Notes: generated from the sequence alone by a model not told the origin. Counted from the first letter of the stretch, positions 1 to 13,085 are shown. The stretch is 64,000 bases of DNA from Ustilaginoidea virens (GCF_000687475.1 NC_057316.1:682001-746000), one strand, 5' to 3'. Translations and numbers: made by a program.

Positions 1-3000
1 AGGCTATAGACTGGTGTAATAACCTAAAGGAAGCTTACCTTTTGCTAGTGGCCTAGTACTGCCACTCACCAGAAGTATAGCGGGCATACTTATACCCTAC
101 CTTTCACACCCTCACATTTACCGGTTATAAGGGCACTTTAGAGGCATTTAATAGCGAATTTAATAGCTATATCTCTCGCTTTAGGATTTTAGGTGCTAAA
201 ATCGACTCTTTTGACTAAGTTAACTAGTACTTATAGGCTATAGAGGGGGTATTTACCCGCTAGACGGAATGCCAACGCTCTATGATTAGGGCTTATAGCG
301 CCCAGGGTGTTATTAACAGCAGCAAATTTAACCTCCAGTATTTTATAGTTGACCTACTAAAAGAATAGCGTTCTAAGGGGTCTAATAAGGTAGCTGCTAA
401 TAATAACCCTAAATAGCTTAAGGCTTCTAAAGACCCTAAGAAAGGGTCTGCTAATACCGCTTCTACTAATAATAGCAAGAATAATTCTACTAATAATAAG
501 AAAAAGAAGCAGTAAAAGAAGAAGGAATAGGACTCTAATAATAACAGCAAACAGTAAGATATCGAGTCCTTTATTATAGGCAATTATAATACCTAGGATA
601 CTAATATATCCTATTCGTCTTCTTCTTCCACTACATCTACTGATATAAGCTATAGTGCTAAATCAGGCGGTAGGACTCTAAAAGATACCCTCCTTTACGA
701 CACAGGCTCTACTTGTCATATTATTAATAATAAGAAGCATTTCACCACTTTTCACCATTTTGAAAAGAATAATAAGCCTATAATTACTACTGGTGGTGGC
801 CCTATTACCCCTACTGGTTGGGGCACAGCACGGTTTACTATGCTACAGGGCGTTAATCCCACCAAATGGGGTATTATAGAGCTTAAGAATGCACTATATA
901 TTCCTGCTTTAGATATTAATATCATTAGCGGTGTAAAGCACTATACCGCTAAAGGGGTAATAATTAAAAATCAGCTTTAGTCAGCAAGCCGTAAATGCAT
1001 CGGCATTTTTAACTTTGAAAAATACGGCTTTTTCCTTCTACAGAAAGGAATAGATACACTACTTCTGCATCAACCTTGCAGCCATTATACTGTTACTAAT
1101 AGTATAATAGTAGAGGTCCCCAGCCCTACTAACCCTGCTGATTATAGTGATCCTGAAGATACCACTATTACCCCTGTTTCTACTAACTAGCCCGCTATTA
1201 TAACTAGCGATGATCTTACTACTCGGACTAGTAAGGAACCTGTAGAGGCTACTAGCCCTACTACCAACTCTCCTGCTATTACGACTAGCGAAGAACCCGC
1301 TATTACGACTAGCGAAAACCCTATAGTGGCTACTAGCCCTACTCCTGCCCCTATAGCTGCTGATACAGAATATCAGAAGCTATTACAATTAGCCGGCATT
1401 TGGCATATACGGCTAGGGCATATAGGTATTCAGCTACTTAAAAAGACCTGTGCTAATACCCCTGGTCTTCCTAACCTTAATAAGGTCAAAGATGCTGATT
1501 TTCGCTGCCTAGCCTGTATTCAGGCTAAGAAGGTTAGAAGACCTTCTAAAGATGCGATACCTAATCTAGCTAAATGCCTGGATATTATAGAAGGTGATAC
1601 TTTTGCTATATCACCTACACCATATAACAAACGACCTATTGCCCTTATATTAGTGGATAGAAAATCTCGATTCCGTTGGCTTTACTTACTGCCTAATAGG
1701 GAAGGCATTGTTATATTTAAAGTATTATAGAGCTTTATATAGAGCCTATAGGTCAGATATAGTAAAACGCCTGTTGAATTCCATTATGATAGTGGAAATG
1801 AAATCAACAAAATGCTTAGTGATTGGCTTGTCGAACAGGGCATAACTTTTAATATATTTTGCCCTTATATCTACAAATAAAACGGCCTAGCTGAGCGGTC
1901 TATTAGGGTTATAGCTGATAGGCTACGTGCTACTATGGCCTGGTTAAGGCTACTATCTAACCTCTGGTCTGCTGTAATTACTGGCGTTGTTATACTAGTA
2001 AATATAATAGCTGTTACTAATAGACCTTCTAGCCCCTATTAGGAGCTATTAAAAGATTATGACCAGATAACACCGGAGCACTACCCTGATCTTATTAACC
2101 TTAGGGCTATTAGAGCAGCTATTAAAGTGCTTATACTACACGAAAAGCGTGTAAAAAGCCGCAAATTAGCGCCTCGTACCGAGCCTGGAAGGCTCCTTGC
2201 TACTCTAGGTAATAATACTTACCTAGTCTACCTTTTAAAGAAGAAGGTTGTTATTAAAACAACTTTTATTACCTTTATTCACCAAAATGAAGGTATAGGC
2301 CCTATTTCTAATGGCCTAGAAGGAGACTTTCATAGAGGGCAAAATACAGGTTTATAGGGGGTATCTAGCAGTAAAGAACCTGCTATTTTACTGGATGACC
2401 TAGAAAGCATTCCTAACCCAACTAACTCTACTAACCTTACTAGTATTACTAACACTAATGCTATACCGGATGACCTGGAAAGCATGCCGGACCCTACTAA
2501 TACTAGCGTTATTAACACTAATGCTACCTTGGATAACCGTCCTATAATATAGTCCCCGGCTACTGCAAAGGATGACCTTATAGATATCCTTACTAGCCTT
2601 AATCCTACCGACTTTGCTGGCCCTGCTGGCCCTGCTAACCCTACCGACCTTACTGGCCCTACTGGCGTAGCTGGCCCTACCGACCCTACTGGCCCTACCG
2701 ACTTATTCCCTTAGGAAGGTAATATCTTATACCACCTAATATGGGATTCCTGCTATATAGCTAAGCGTAAGCTAGCTAAAAAGGCCCCCGATGGTACGCC
2801 TAATAGCTGGAAGGATATGCTATAAAGCCTTGAAAAAGACCTTTGGATAAAGGCATTATTTAAGGAATTTGAGCAGCTATTAGATACTAAAGTCTTCCAA
2901 TTTATTCCTAAGTCTAGCGTTCCTATTGATAGGAAAATTATACGCAATAGGCCTGTTTTTCGGGTTAAAAAGGATGCCAATAATTAGCCTATAAAATATA

Positions 3001-4561
3001 AGGCTAGATTAGTAGTTAAGGGCTTTATGTAAGTCGAAGGAAAGGACTTTTAGCATACCTATGCTTTAACCTCTATCCCACCTACCTGGAGGGTTATACT
3101 GGCTTTGGCTGCTAGTAATAACTGGGAAATAGAGCAGATCGACTTTATAGGCGCCTTCCTAAATAGCGAGCTTTCTGAGACCATTTATATGGATATTCCT
3201 GATGGATTTCTTGAATTTATAGAGAGCTTACTGCTAATTAATGGCGATAGCAAGCTTTGGTCTGATATTCAACGATAATGGCTACTAACTTTACTTAAAG
3301 AAGCCGGCTTTAATCCCTCTATTAAGCAAGCTATTTTACTAAAGAAGGCCCTATACGGGCTAAAATAAGCACCCCGCGAATGGCAATACCGGCTAAAAGA
3401 CCTGCTTTCTAGTGAAGGTTTTTTACCTTTAGCTTCTGATGCTGCCGTCTTTTATAATAAGCAAACCAGCACCTTTATCGTCACCTATGTTGATGATTGC
3501 TTATTAGTTGGTCTAAATATAACTTATATCAACCAGCTAAAAAGGAAATTTCATAAGGTCTATACTATAGAAGACTGCGGTCCGGCTTCCTTCTTCCTAG
3601 GCGTACAGATTATATAAAATAGGAAGGAAGGTCTATTATGGCTATACTAAGCCTAATTTATAGTAGAGGTCCTAGCTAAATTTGGTCTATAGGATATTAA
3701 ACCTTAGCTAATTCTACTTCAACTAGGGATTCTAAATGAATCTAGTGGAAAAGACCTTAGCCCTATTGATTAGAGCCTTTATTAGAGCCTTACTGGCACT
3801 ATAATGTGGCTTATAATAATGACTAGACCCGACCTAGCATTTCTATATAATACCTCTCCCGGTTTATGTCGAAAGCAACTAATGTGCATCTAAATGCTGC
3901 AAAAGGCAGCTTTAGTTACCTTAAAGGCACTGAGAACCTAGCTATTTGTTTTACTAAAAGCAACCAACAGCCTATTATAACCGCTTATTCTGATAGCGAT
4001 TTTGCTGGCTGTAAAGAAACTTCTAAATCTACTGGAGGCTTCTTAACTACTATTAATAGTGGTCCTATTAGCTGGCGTTCTAAACGAGCCTCTTTAGTAG
4101 TGCTATCTACTTTAGAAGCTGAATCTGATGCCTTACTTAAGATTATCCGTGAGGTACAGTGGCTTTCTAACCTTTGTAAGGAGCTAGAAATTGATATCTT
4201 ATGCCCTATACTGCTATACTGCGATAACAAGGGCTCTATTTCAAATTCTAACGACCCTAATCAGCATACTCGCACTAAGCATACGCTATTAAAATTCCGG
4301 TATATTAGGGAGCAAGCCCAGCTGGGCTTGGTGAAAATTACCTACTTACCTACTAATAGCATGCCTGCTGACGGTCTTACCAAGCCACTACCGGGCCCTA
4401 AATTTACTAGGTTCCGTAAGTTACTAGGCCTTAGGGCCTGCTAACTTATACTAATCTACTAAGGTTTTTCTTATGTTTTTCCTTAGCACTTTTACTGCAT
4501 TTTCTTTCCCTATCCTTTATACGACGATTAGCTTGCTACTATAGTAGCTAATCAGAGGGGG
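1..4561 (+). mobile_element. Ty1/copia retrotransposon internal region (family A, copy 1), cut by window edge, RIP-decayed
   Basis: This is a gag-pol remnant with the copia order protease, integrase, RT, RNase H. The gag tail lies before about 600. An aspartic protease motif DTGST is at 699-713. A GAG-pre-integrase His/Cys region and the start of the integrase core are at 1390-1730. The RT motif YVDDC is at 3486-3500. A well-preserved RNase H (DSDFAGC near 3990, followed by an LTKPLPG-like end) is open from 3866 to 4444. Frames are broken by many TAG/TAA codons that CAG, CAA or TGG would explain, as expected from CpA-to-TpA RIP. The 5' LTR and start of gag lie outside the window. The element is not capable of coding. 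Confidence 0.9.
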
Positions 4562-5232
4562 TGTTAAAATCCTATAGTAGCCTACTAGGCTGCTGGCCTA
4601 ATGCCTCTACTGGCCTACTAACCTTCTGGCCCTTATACCGCCTCTTTGACTTATGGTAGTCTTACCTTAGGCCTTTGCCTTTTATCTTAAGGATTTTCAG
4701 TGGATTATTACTGTATACCAAGTAAGGTAGGCCTTGTTAAAAAAAGGTGTGGCATTGCTAAATTAGCGTGGTGGTCTACTAGCGTGGTGGCGGCCTACTA
4801 GTGTAATGGCTAGTCCACTAGTGTGGTGGTTAGTCACTAGTATAGTAGTTAGTCACTAGCGTGGTGGCTAGTCACTAGCGTGGTGGTTGGTTACTAGTGC
4901 GGTGGTTGGGGTGGTTAGAAAGGCCGGATATAGCGGGGTTGCTGACGTATCATATATGTGGCATAGTGAGCATTACGGGAAGCTCTCTTACTGGCTACCT
5001 TAGATGCCTGGGCCCACCCCTCCTTCGTGTATATATAGGATAGCTTTTCCCCTTCTTCTAGATAGTTGAAGGGCAGCACAATCGAGTCTGTTAATGCACT
5101 ATATGCCTCTTAACTTCTTACCTTCCCTGCGTTTTCTGGTTATCTTGTATTTGCCTTGCCTTTACACTTGCCCTGCTTTATAGCACTTGTATAGTCTTAG
5201 GACTTAGTGAAAAATCTAGTATTTATACTAAG
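4562..5232 (+). repeat. 3' LTR of copia family A copy 1
   Basis: The segment follows the RNase H end after a short gap. It begins TGTTAAAATCC and ends GATTAGTTCACA, giving the TG...CA ends of an LTR. Its start and middle recur on the minus strand at 12384-12669 and 12670-13085, which confirms it as the repeat of this family. At 671 bp it is the longest copy here. The right end is set by the TG/CA rule and not by a second complete copy, so it is less certain than the left end. Confidence 0.8.
4764..4915 (+). repeat. Minisatellite inside the family A LTR
   Basis: About eight imperfect units of roughly 18 bp, built on ACTAGYGTGGTGGYTAGTC, run head to tail. The same unit is seen reversed in the minus-strand LTRs (12384-12470 and about 12790-12900) with different unit numbers, so the array expands or contracts between copies. 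Confidence 0.8.
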
Positions 5233-8200
5233 ATTAGTTCACAGGTTGCAGATAGTCTCGTGCTATCTAGCTAGCTAGTAAGGCTCTGCTTTTATAGTGA
5301 CCTTGAGAATTGCAATAGGTATATATTAGTAAAGATTCGAGAGCTACTAGATAAAGAGACTTTAGTCGATAATACTACTACTAGCGTATTATCTATTATA
5401 CCTAGGTCTATAATCTAGCAATCCCTAATTAGGTCCGGCTAGGCCTCTATTAGGTCCGCCTTAATAGTAGAGATAGATAGTAGTTAAAAGACTTAGCCGA
5501 ACCTTAGTGCTATATTATCTGCCTCTTACTCTTATTGCGAGAGTATATTAGGATATTAGGCCTATAAGCTAGGCCGATACCGAAGGTAGAAGTTAAAAAA
5601 GGCTAACGTTTTAGCCTATTACGCCTAGTATTCTAATATCTCCCTTAATTGAGCGAAATACTTTAGGTTCTTATAGTCTATAAGGATTATAAATAGAGCG
5701 GCAATAGAGTAGAGTTTGGCAGACTATACTTTAAGGTATAAAATAATAGCTAATAGCTCTTTATTATAGATAGTATAATTCCATTTAGCTTTAGTAAGCT
5801 ATACTAAATAGTATGCGATTAAGTAAAGCGCTTTATCCTCCCTAATCTAAAAGAGGTAGCTATTAATAGCTATATTAGAATTATCCGCCTTAAGGATTAT
5901 CTCCTTCTTAAGGTCCTATTAGGCAAAGACTAGGTATAAAATAAAATACTATTTAAGCGCCTAAAAGGCCTTTTCTTTTTCTTTTAATTATTAAAAAGGA
6001 ATACCCTTTTATATTAATTAGATTAATAGCTTAGCTAAATAAGAGAAATTTAGGATAAAATTATAGTAGAAGTTCGCGAACCCTAGGAAGCTCTAGATAC
6101 CCTATAGCTTTATAGGGGCCTCCTACTCTTAGATTGCCTTAATTTTTTTAGGGTCTAAATAGATCTCTTTTCTAGCCGTTACAATATAGCCTAAGTAATA
6201 TATCTCTTTTATAGCGAACTCGCATTTCTTTAGATTTAAATTTAGGCCGGCATCTTATAGCCGCCTAAAGACCTTTCTTATATAATCTATATATTCCTTC
6301 TGTAAGCCCCCTATATAAACTAAAATATTATTAAAGTAGGCTATAGTAAAATCTCCTAATATATCCTCTAAGGCCCCGTTTATATAATATTAGAATATCG
6401 TAGAGGCTCTAGTTAGATTAAAAGGAGTTACTAACTATTTAAAGAGGCTAAAGTGCATCTAGAATGCAGTAAGGTGCTTATCGCCTTCTGCGATATAGAT
6501 TTTATAGAATGCGGCCTAGATATCTACCTTTATAAACCACTTTGCTTATAATAGGGATTATAGTATCTCTTTAATTAAAAAAAGGGGATACCGGTCTTAT
6601 ACTATAACCTTATTGAAGGCCTAGTAATCTATATAGAAGCGTTATCCCCTATTCGCTTTTTTCGCAAGTAAGACTAATGCTACTACCGATAAGGAACTTA
6701 TATAGATCTATCCTTTATCTGTAAGGTTAGTTACTTATCTCTAAACCTTAAGTAATTAGTCTTATAGTATATTGTATAGCGGTCCCTATAGGAGGTTAGG
6801 TGGCCTCCTATCTAGGGTCGGTTTAAGCTTAATATAGTGATTAAGCATGCCCTAATATAGTAAGAGGCTAAAAGCCTTTACTTTATCGAAAAGGTTAGCG
6901 AATTCTTAAAGCTTAAATAGTAGGGTTTACAGCTAGGCTAAAGGGGGAACTAAATTCTAATAAAGCAGGAGTATAATATAGAGGATATATATAAGCTCCT
7001 GTAGGCTTATAGAGAAGAAAAAGGTTAAATTATCTTAAGTATATACCGTACGTTATAGTATACCATAAAAGACCGATCTAAAGATATTAATTACAATAGG
7101 CCTAAAGGATTAAGTAATTAATTCTTTTATAAAAAGGCTACTAATAGCTCTAATTCTTAATTAGTGCTGCTTCACTTATAATTCGATATTGCAGTATTCT
7201 ATCTATAGTAGTCCTAAGATAATATCGTAGGTAAGGCCTAGTATAATATATAGTATTATAGCTGATAGCTATCTATTAATATCGATATCGATATAAATAG
7301 TATAAATAATCAAAGGGGTAGCCTATTACTCCCCTAATCGACTCTTTATATCTACTATAGTCTTAAGTTTCTTATAAGATAATAGGCAGATAGGCTAGAG
7401 TCTTAACCTTTAGATAATTCTTTTGCTTATTATACTGTAATAATTATAATTAGAATTAATTAGGGTATCGATAAAAGTAGAATTATTATATAATATTAGG
7501 ACTAAAAAGGGGTTTCTATCTATACAGTCTTTAATATTATTAATCTCCTTTATATAGTATTCCTATTATAATCTGGCTAGGGGCTAGGTGCGTTTTTTAA
7601 GCCTTTTTGCGAGATTCGGCTTTAAGGCTAATCTTTTCCCTAAGTATCACTATTATCGCTATCTTTAAGCTTAGCGATTCATAAGGCTTCTATAGCTTTT
7701 AAGTCTATAGAAGCTATAGTTATCTCTAATAGGGGCTAGGCCGGCCTTAGCTTGCATTCTTATATCTTATAGCTGGCATCCCTACATTAGGTATAAAGTG
7801 ACTTCTAGTAGTACTCCTTAAAGACTTCCTTTAAAACCTATAGCGCCCTCTTACTAGGAAACCTTTACTTGCCTTTCGAACCTAGCTTATAAACGCCTAT
7901 TATAGGCGTATTGCTATCTTTATCCCTAGCGGTTGCCTATAAATCCCAGGCGTTATCGTTATAATCTTAAGAAGGATCTATATAGCATTTTACGGTAAGG
8001 CTTATCTCTAGATCGATAGCGATTTTACGGTACTATATAACAGCCGCCTTATAGTTTTTATAGGAGACCCCTAGGCCGATAATTTTATCCGATATATAAA
8101 GGTTAAAAGTAGATCGGAGTATTTTTAATTTAACCGATTTAGGCTACCTAAGCCCCCCTACTAATATTAATTTCTCTTTAAAGTATATAAAAAAGGTAGA

Positions 8201-9132
8201 AAAGGGTTTTTTTAGCATTTAATAGAAGGTATATTTAAGCTTACTAATTATATATTCCTTTTAGTATAGATCTTTAAAGAATCGCTATAAGTAGTTAAAG
8301 AAAGCGGTAAAGCGGTAATTAAATACTATACTATTCTCGAAGAATACTATAATTTAGGATTAGACTATAGCCAAAAGGTTCTAATAGATAAATATCTATT
8401 AGGTCTTATTATTACCGATAAAGTCCTAATTAATCTCTAGCTTATATTCTATAAAGGTCTTCTATACGGTAAATATAGCTTTTTTACTATTAAAGGGTTC
8501 CCTAATTAGTATCGGTTTATACTTTAGTTAGGCTTCTTCTAGGATTAAAATAGAGTCAGTTAGAGACCGGTTAAAGGTTAGTATAGGGGCTAACGATAGT
8601 TATTATTATATCTAGTCGATAAGAGCCTATATCTAATACTTAGTTTGCTTAGCCTGAGTATATATCTAATGCTTACTCTTTTGGCTTTAGGATAGCTATT
8701 CTTAGAATCTTATATTAAGAATTCTATAGCATTAGTAATTGACTCCTATTGAGCGGCCTATTAATAAGTAGAGGCGCGCTAGATATCGTCCGGACCTATA
8801 GCGTTCTATAAGGGACCTATATCTATTGCCGGCAGTTATAAGTAATATAATAATAAGGGTTGAGAGAGTTTTATTAATTATAATAAACTGGCCTTAGGGC
8901 GATTGCAAATAGGCGTTAATCAGGTATATTAATAAAACTAAAGAGGAAGGGAGAAAAGCCCGAATCGGGTCCCTTCTACAGTCTATATATATCCGTATAT
9001 GGCGCGGGCTAGAGCCCTAACGTTGCCCTATAGGCCCGCGCACCTACCTTATATCATCCGTCCCGGACTAGACACAGGCGCAGCCCGAGCCTTAGTCGAT
9101 CTATGGCATGGGCATAGCCCGAGTCCGTGACA
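5233..9132 (-). mobile_element. Ty3/gypsy retrotransposon remnant, 3' truncated, RIP-decayed
   Basis: On the minus strand, gypsy order can be read through many stops. A degenerate protease lies at about 7500-7180. RT remnants include the active-site region AYFNNILV (expected Y/F-x-D-D) at about 6362-6310 and the block GLNLNLKKCEF...YLGYIV at about 6270-6185. The FLGFANFY connection is at about 6092-6072, and RNase H with YNKELLAII is at about 5775-5740. The likely 5' LTR begins TGTCACGGACTC at 9132 and runs leftward. No integrase is recognisable before the sequence meets the copia LTR near 5233, so the 3' end is lost. Between about 8870 and 7600 lies the expected gag region, too decayed to name. 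Confidence 0.8.
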
Positions 9133-12100
9133 GATAGCAGCATTAGAAGCTAAAGGTAAGAAGCCTTTACTAGAAATCAGGTCCTTTAGCCAGTATTACT
9201 ATTTGCGGGGTGCTTATTTTAGCCCGTATAGGGCCTTCTTTAGTAAAATAGCTTGCTTAACAGAGGGATTAAAACCGGCTTCTTTAAGTAAAGTTAGTAG
9301 CCGTTGTCGTTGAATATCAGACTAAAGCTTACTATCAGTTAGTAATAAGCTCTCTGTAAATTCAAAAAATCCATCAGGAATATCCATATAAATAGTCTCA
9401 GAAAGCTCGCTATTTAGAAAAGCGCCTATAAAGTCGATCTGCTCTATTTCCCAGTTATTACTAGCTGCTAAAGCCAGTATAACCCTCCAGGTAGGTAGGA
9501 TAGAGGTAGAAGCATAAGTATGCTAAAAGTCCTTTCCTTCGACTTACATAAAGCCCTTAACAACTAATCTAGCCTTATATTTTATAGGCTGATTATTAGC
9601 ATCCTTTTTAACCCGAAAAACAGGCTTATTGCGTATAATTTTCCTATCAATAGGAACGCTAGACTTAGGGATAAATTGGAAGACTTTAGTATCCAAAAGC
9701 TGCTCAAATTCCTTAAATAGTGCCTATATCCAAAGGTCTTTTTCAGGACTTCGTAGCACATCCTTCCAGCTATTAGGCATACCATCAGGGGCCTTTTTAG
9801 CTAGCTTACGCTTAGCTGCATAGTAGGAATCCCATATCAGGTGGTGTAAAGTATTACCTTCCTGAGGGAATAAGTCGGTAAGGCCAGTAAGGTTGGTAGG
9901 GTTAGCAGGTATAGTAGGGCTAGCAGGGCCAGTAGGGCCAGTAGGGCCAGCAGGGCTAGCAGGGCCGGCAGGGCTAGCAAGGTCGGCAGGAGTAAGGCTA
10001 GTAAGGATATCTATAAGATCATCCTTTGCAGTAGCCGGGGACTATAGTATAATACCTTCTGACTTAGGAAGGTAATCCACGGTGGCATTAGTGTTAATAA
10101 TATCATCCGGGGTAGCATTAGTATTAGTAACGCTAGTAAAATTAGTAGGGTCCGGCATATTTTCTAGGTCATCCGGTATAATATTAGTATTAGTAATATT
10201 AGTAAGGTTAGTAGGGTCCGGCATACTTTCAAGGTCATCCAGTAAAATAGCAGGTTCTCTGCTAGATACCCCCTCTAAACCTATATTTTGCCCTCTGTGA
10301 AAGTCTCCTTCTAGGCCATTAGAAATAGGGCCTATACCTTTATTTTGGTGATTAAAGGTAATAAAAGTTGTTTTAGTAACAACCTTCTTCTTTAGAAGGT
10401 AGACCAGGTAGGTATTATTACCTAGAGTGGTAAGGAGCCTATTAGGCTCGGTTCGGGGCGCTAATTTACGGCTTTTTACACGCTTTTTGTATAGTATAAG
10501 CACTTCAATAGCTGCTCCAATGGCCCTAAGGTTAATAAGATCAGGATAGTGCTCTAGTATTATCTGGTCATAATCCTTTAATAGCTCCTAATAGGGGCTA
10601 GAAGGTCTGTTAGTAACAGCTGTTATATTTACTAGCATAACAACGCTAGTAATTACAGCAGACCAAAGGTAGGAAGGTAACCTTGACCAGGCTATAGTAG
10701 CACGTAGCCTATTAGCTATAACCCTAATGGAACATTTAGCTAGGCCATTTTGTTCGTGAATATAAGGGCAAGATGTATTAAAAGTTATATCCTGTTCGAC
10801 AAGCCAATCACTAAGCATTTTATTGATTTCATTTCCACCATCATAGTAGAATTCAACAGGCGTTTTACCATATCTGACCTATAGGCTCTGTATAAAGCTC
10901 TGTAATGCTTTAAATACAACAGTGCCTTCCCTATTAGGCAATAAGTAAAGCCAGCGGAATCGGGATTTTCTGTCCACTAATATAAGGGCAATAGGTCGTT
11001 TATTGTATGGTGTGGGTGATACAGCAAAAATATCACCTTCTATAATATCCAGGCATTTAGCTGGATTAGGTATCGCATCTTTAGAAGGTCTTCTAACCTT
11101 CTTAGCCTGGATACAGGCTAGGCAGCGAAAATCAGCATCTTTAACCTTATTAAGGTTAGGAAGACCAGGGGTATTAGCACAGGTCTTTTTAAGCAGCTGA
11201 ATACCTATATGCCCTAGCCGTACATACCAAATACCGGTTAATTGTAATAGCTTCTGATATTCTGTATCAGCAGCTATAGGGGTAGGAGTAGGGTTAGTAA
11301 CCTCTATAGGGTCTTCGCTAGTCGTAATAGCGGAAGGTTGAGTAGTAAGGCTAGTAGCCTCTACAGGTTCCTTACTAGTCGCAGTAGTAGAAACGGGGGT
11401 AATAGTAGTATCCTTAGGATCACTATAATTAGTAGGGTTAGTAGGGCTTAGGACCTCTACCGTTATACTATTAGTAATAGTATAATGGCTGCAAGGTTGA
11501 TGTAAAAGTGGTGTGTCTATTCCTTTCTGTGGAAGGAAAAAGCCGTATTTTTCAAAATTAAAAATGCCGATACATTTACGGCTTGCTGACCAAAGCTGAT
11601 TTTTAATTAATACCCCTTTAGCGGCATAGTGCTTTACACCGCTAATAATATTAATATCTAAGGTAGGAATGTATAGGGCATTCTTAAGCTCTATAATACC
11701 TCATTTAGTGGGATTTACGCCCTGTAGCACAGTAAATCGTGCTGTGCCCCAACCAGTAGGGGAAATAGGGCCACCACCAGTAGTAATTACAGGCTTATCA
11801 TTCTTCTTAAAATGGTAAAAAGTGGTGAAATGCTTCTTATCATTAACAATATGATAAGTGGAACCTGTATCGTAAAAGAGGGCATCCTTAGGGGTCCTAC
11901 CGCCTGATTTAGCACTATAACTTATAGCTAAAGGCTGAGTATCAAGGGATATAGTAGAAAAAGAATAAGATATGTTAGTATCCTGGGTATTATAATTGCC
12001 TATAATAAAGGCCTTAATATCTTGCTGATTGCTACTGGAGTCCTATTTCTTCTTCTATTGCTGCTTCTTTTTCCTATTATTAGTAGAATTATTCTTACTA

Positions 12101-12279
12101 TTATTAGTAGAAGCGGCATTAGTAGACCCTTTCTTAGGATCTTTGGAAGCCTTAAGCTGCTTAGGGTTATTATTAGCAGCTACTTTATTAGACCCTTTAA
12201 AACGCTATTCTTCTAGTAGGTCAACCATAAAATACTGGAGGTTGAATTTGCTGCTGTTAATAACACCTTAGGCGCTATA
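9133..12279 (-). mobile_element. Ty1/copia internal region (family A, copy 2), truncated at both ends, RIP-decayed
   Basis: This is the reverse-strand counterpart of 289-3450, matching at DNA level through gag tail, protease, integrase and into RT. Recognisable pieces include the integrase/linker reading frame at 10503-10042 and the integrase fragment at 10818-10588. It stops inside RT at 9133, where the gypsy LTR begins, and stops inside gag at 12279, where a 104-bp LTR-like module intervenes. RNase H and the 3' LTR of this copy are missing. It is non-coding now. Confidence 0.88.
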
Positions 12280-12383
12280 TGTCACGGGCTCGGGCTACGC
12301 CCGCGCCATAATATGGCTAGGACTCGGGCTACGCCCGTGCCTAGCCTAAGCAAGGTCAGATAAGTTAACGGCACGGGGTCACA
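12280..12383 (+). repeat. Short LTR-like module related to the gypsy LTR
   Basis: This 104-bp insert starts TGTCACGGGCTCGGGC and ends GGGGTCACA. It lies between the truncated gag and truncated LTR of copia copy 2. By eye its first about 75 bp match the start of the gypsy LTR (read leftward from 9132). It contains the hairpin-forming word CGGGCTACGCCCG twice, at about 12290 and 12324. It could be a truncated solo LTR of a related element or filler DNA captured at a deletion. Confidence 0.55.
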
Positions 12384-12669
12384 AGAACTAGTGGACTAGC
12401 CACCACACTAGTAGACTAGCCACCACGCTAGTAGGCCGCCACCACGCTAGTAGGCCACCACACTAATTTAGCAATGCCACACCTTTTTAACAAGGCCTAC
12501 CTTACTTAATATACAGTAAATAATCCACTGAAAATCCTTAAGGTAAAAGGCAAAGGCCTAAGGTTAGTAAGACTACTGTAAGTCTAAGAGGCGGTATGAG
12601 GGCCAGAAGGTTAGTAGGCCAGTAGGGCATTAGGCCAGTAGCCTAGTAGGCTACTATAGGATTTTAACA
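12384..12669 (-). repeat. Partial LTR of copia family A (inner copy)
   Basis: Read on the minus strand it starts TGTTAAAATCC at 12669, like the LTR at 4562, and continues into the GTGGTGGCTAG minisatellite. It then breaks off at 12384 against the short LTR-like module. It is the probable 5' LTR of copia copy 2. Confidence 0.8.
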
Positions 12670-13085
12670 TACACGAAGGAGGTGTGGGCCCAGGCATTCA
12701 GGGTAGCCAGTAAGAAGGCTCCCCGTAATGCTCGCTGTGCCACGTATATAATACGTCAGCAACCCCACTATTTCTAACCACCTTAACCACTAAGATTACT
12801 ATCCATCACGCTAGTAACCAACCACCACGCTAGTAGGCAACCACCACGCTAGTAGGCCACCATCACGCTAGTAGGCCGCTACCACGCTAGTAAGCCACCA
12901 CACTAACTTAGCAATGTCACACCTTTTTTAATAAGGCCTATCCTACTTAGTATACAGTAGTAATCCACTGAAAATCCTTACAGTAAAAGGCAAGAGCGTA
13001 AGGTTAGTAAGACTACTGGAAGTCCCGGAGACAGTAGAAGGGTCAGAAGGCCAGCAGCCCAGTAGGCTACTATAGGATTTCAACA
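12670..13085 (-). repeat. Partial LTR of copia family A (outer copy), directly abutting the inner LTR
   Basis: On the minus strand it starts TGTTGAAATCC at 13085 and runs to CCTTCGTGTA at 12670. It is missing the last about 190 bp of the full LTR seen at 4562-5232. The next base begins a new LTR start, so one family member appears inserted into the LTR of another. Confidence 0.75.

Noticed and set aside
5239..5243. GATAG as a possible target duplication of the gypsy element (also at 9133-9137)
   Set aside because: The left copy does not sit at an LTR end and the flanking copia strands do not match, so the match is likely chance.
9893..10075. Gly/Val/Ala-repeat frame resembling collagen on the plus strand
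   Set aside because: It is antisense to the repetitive linker of the minus-strand copia element.
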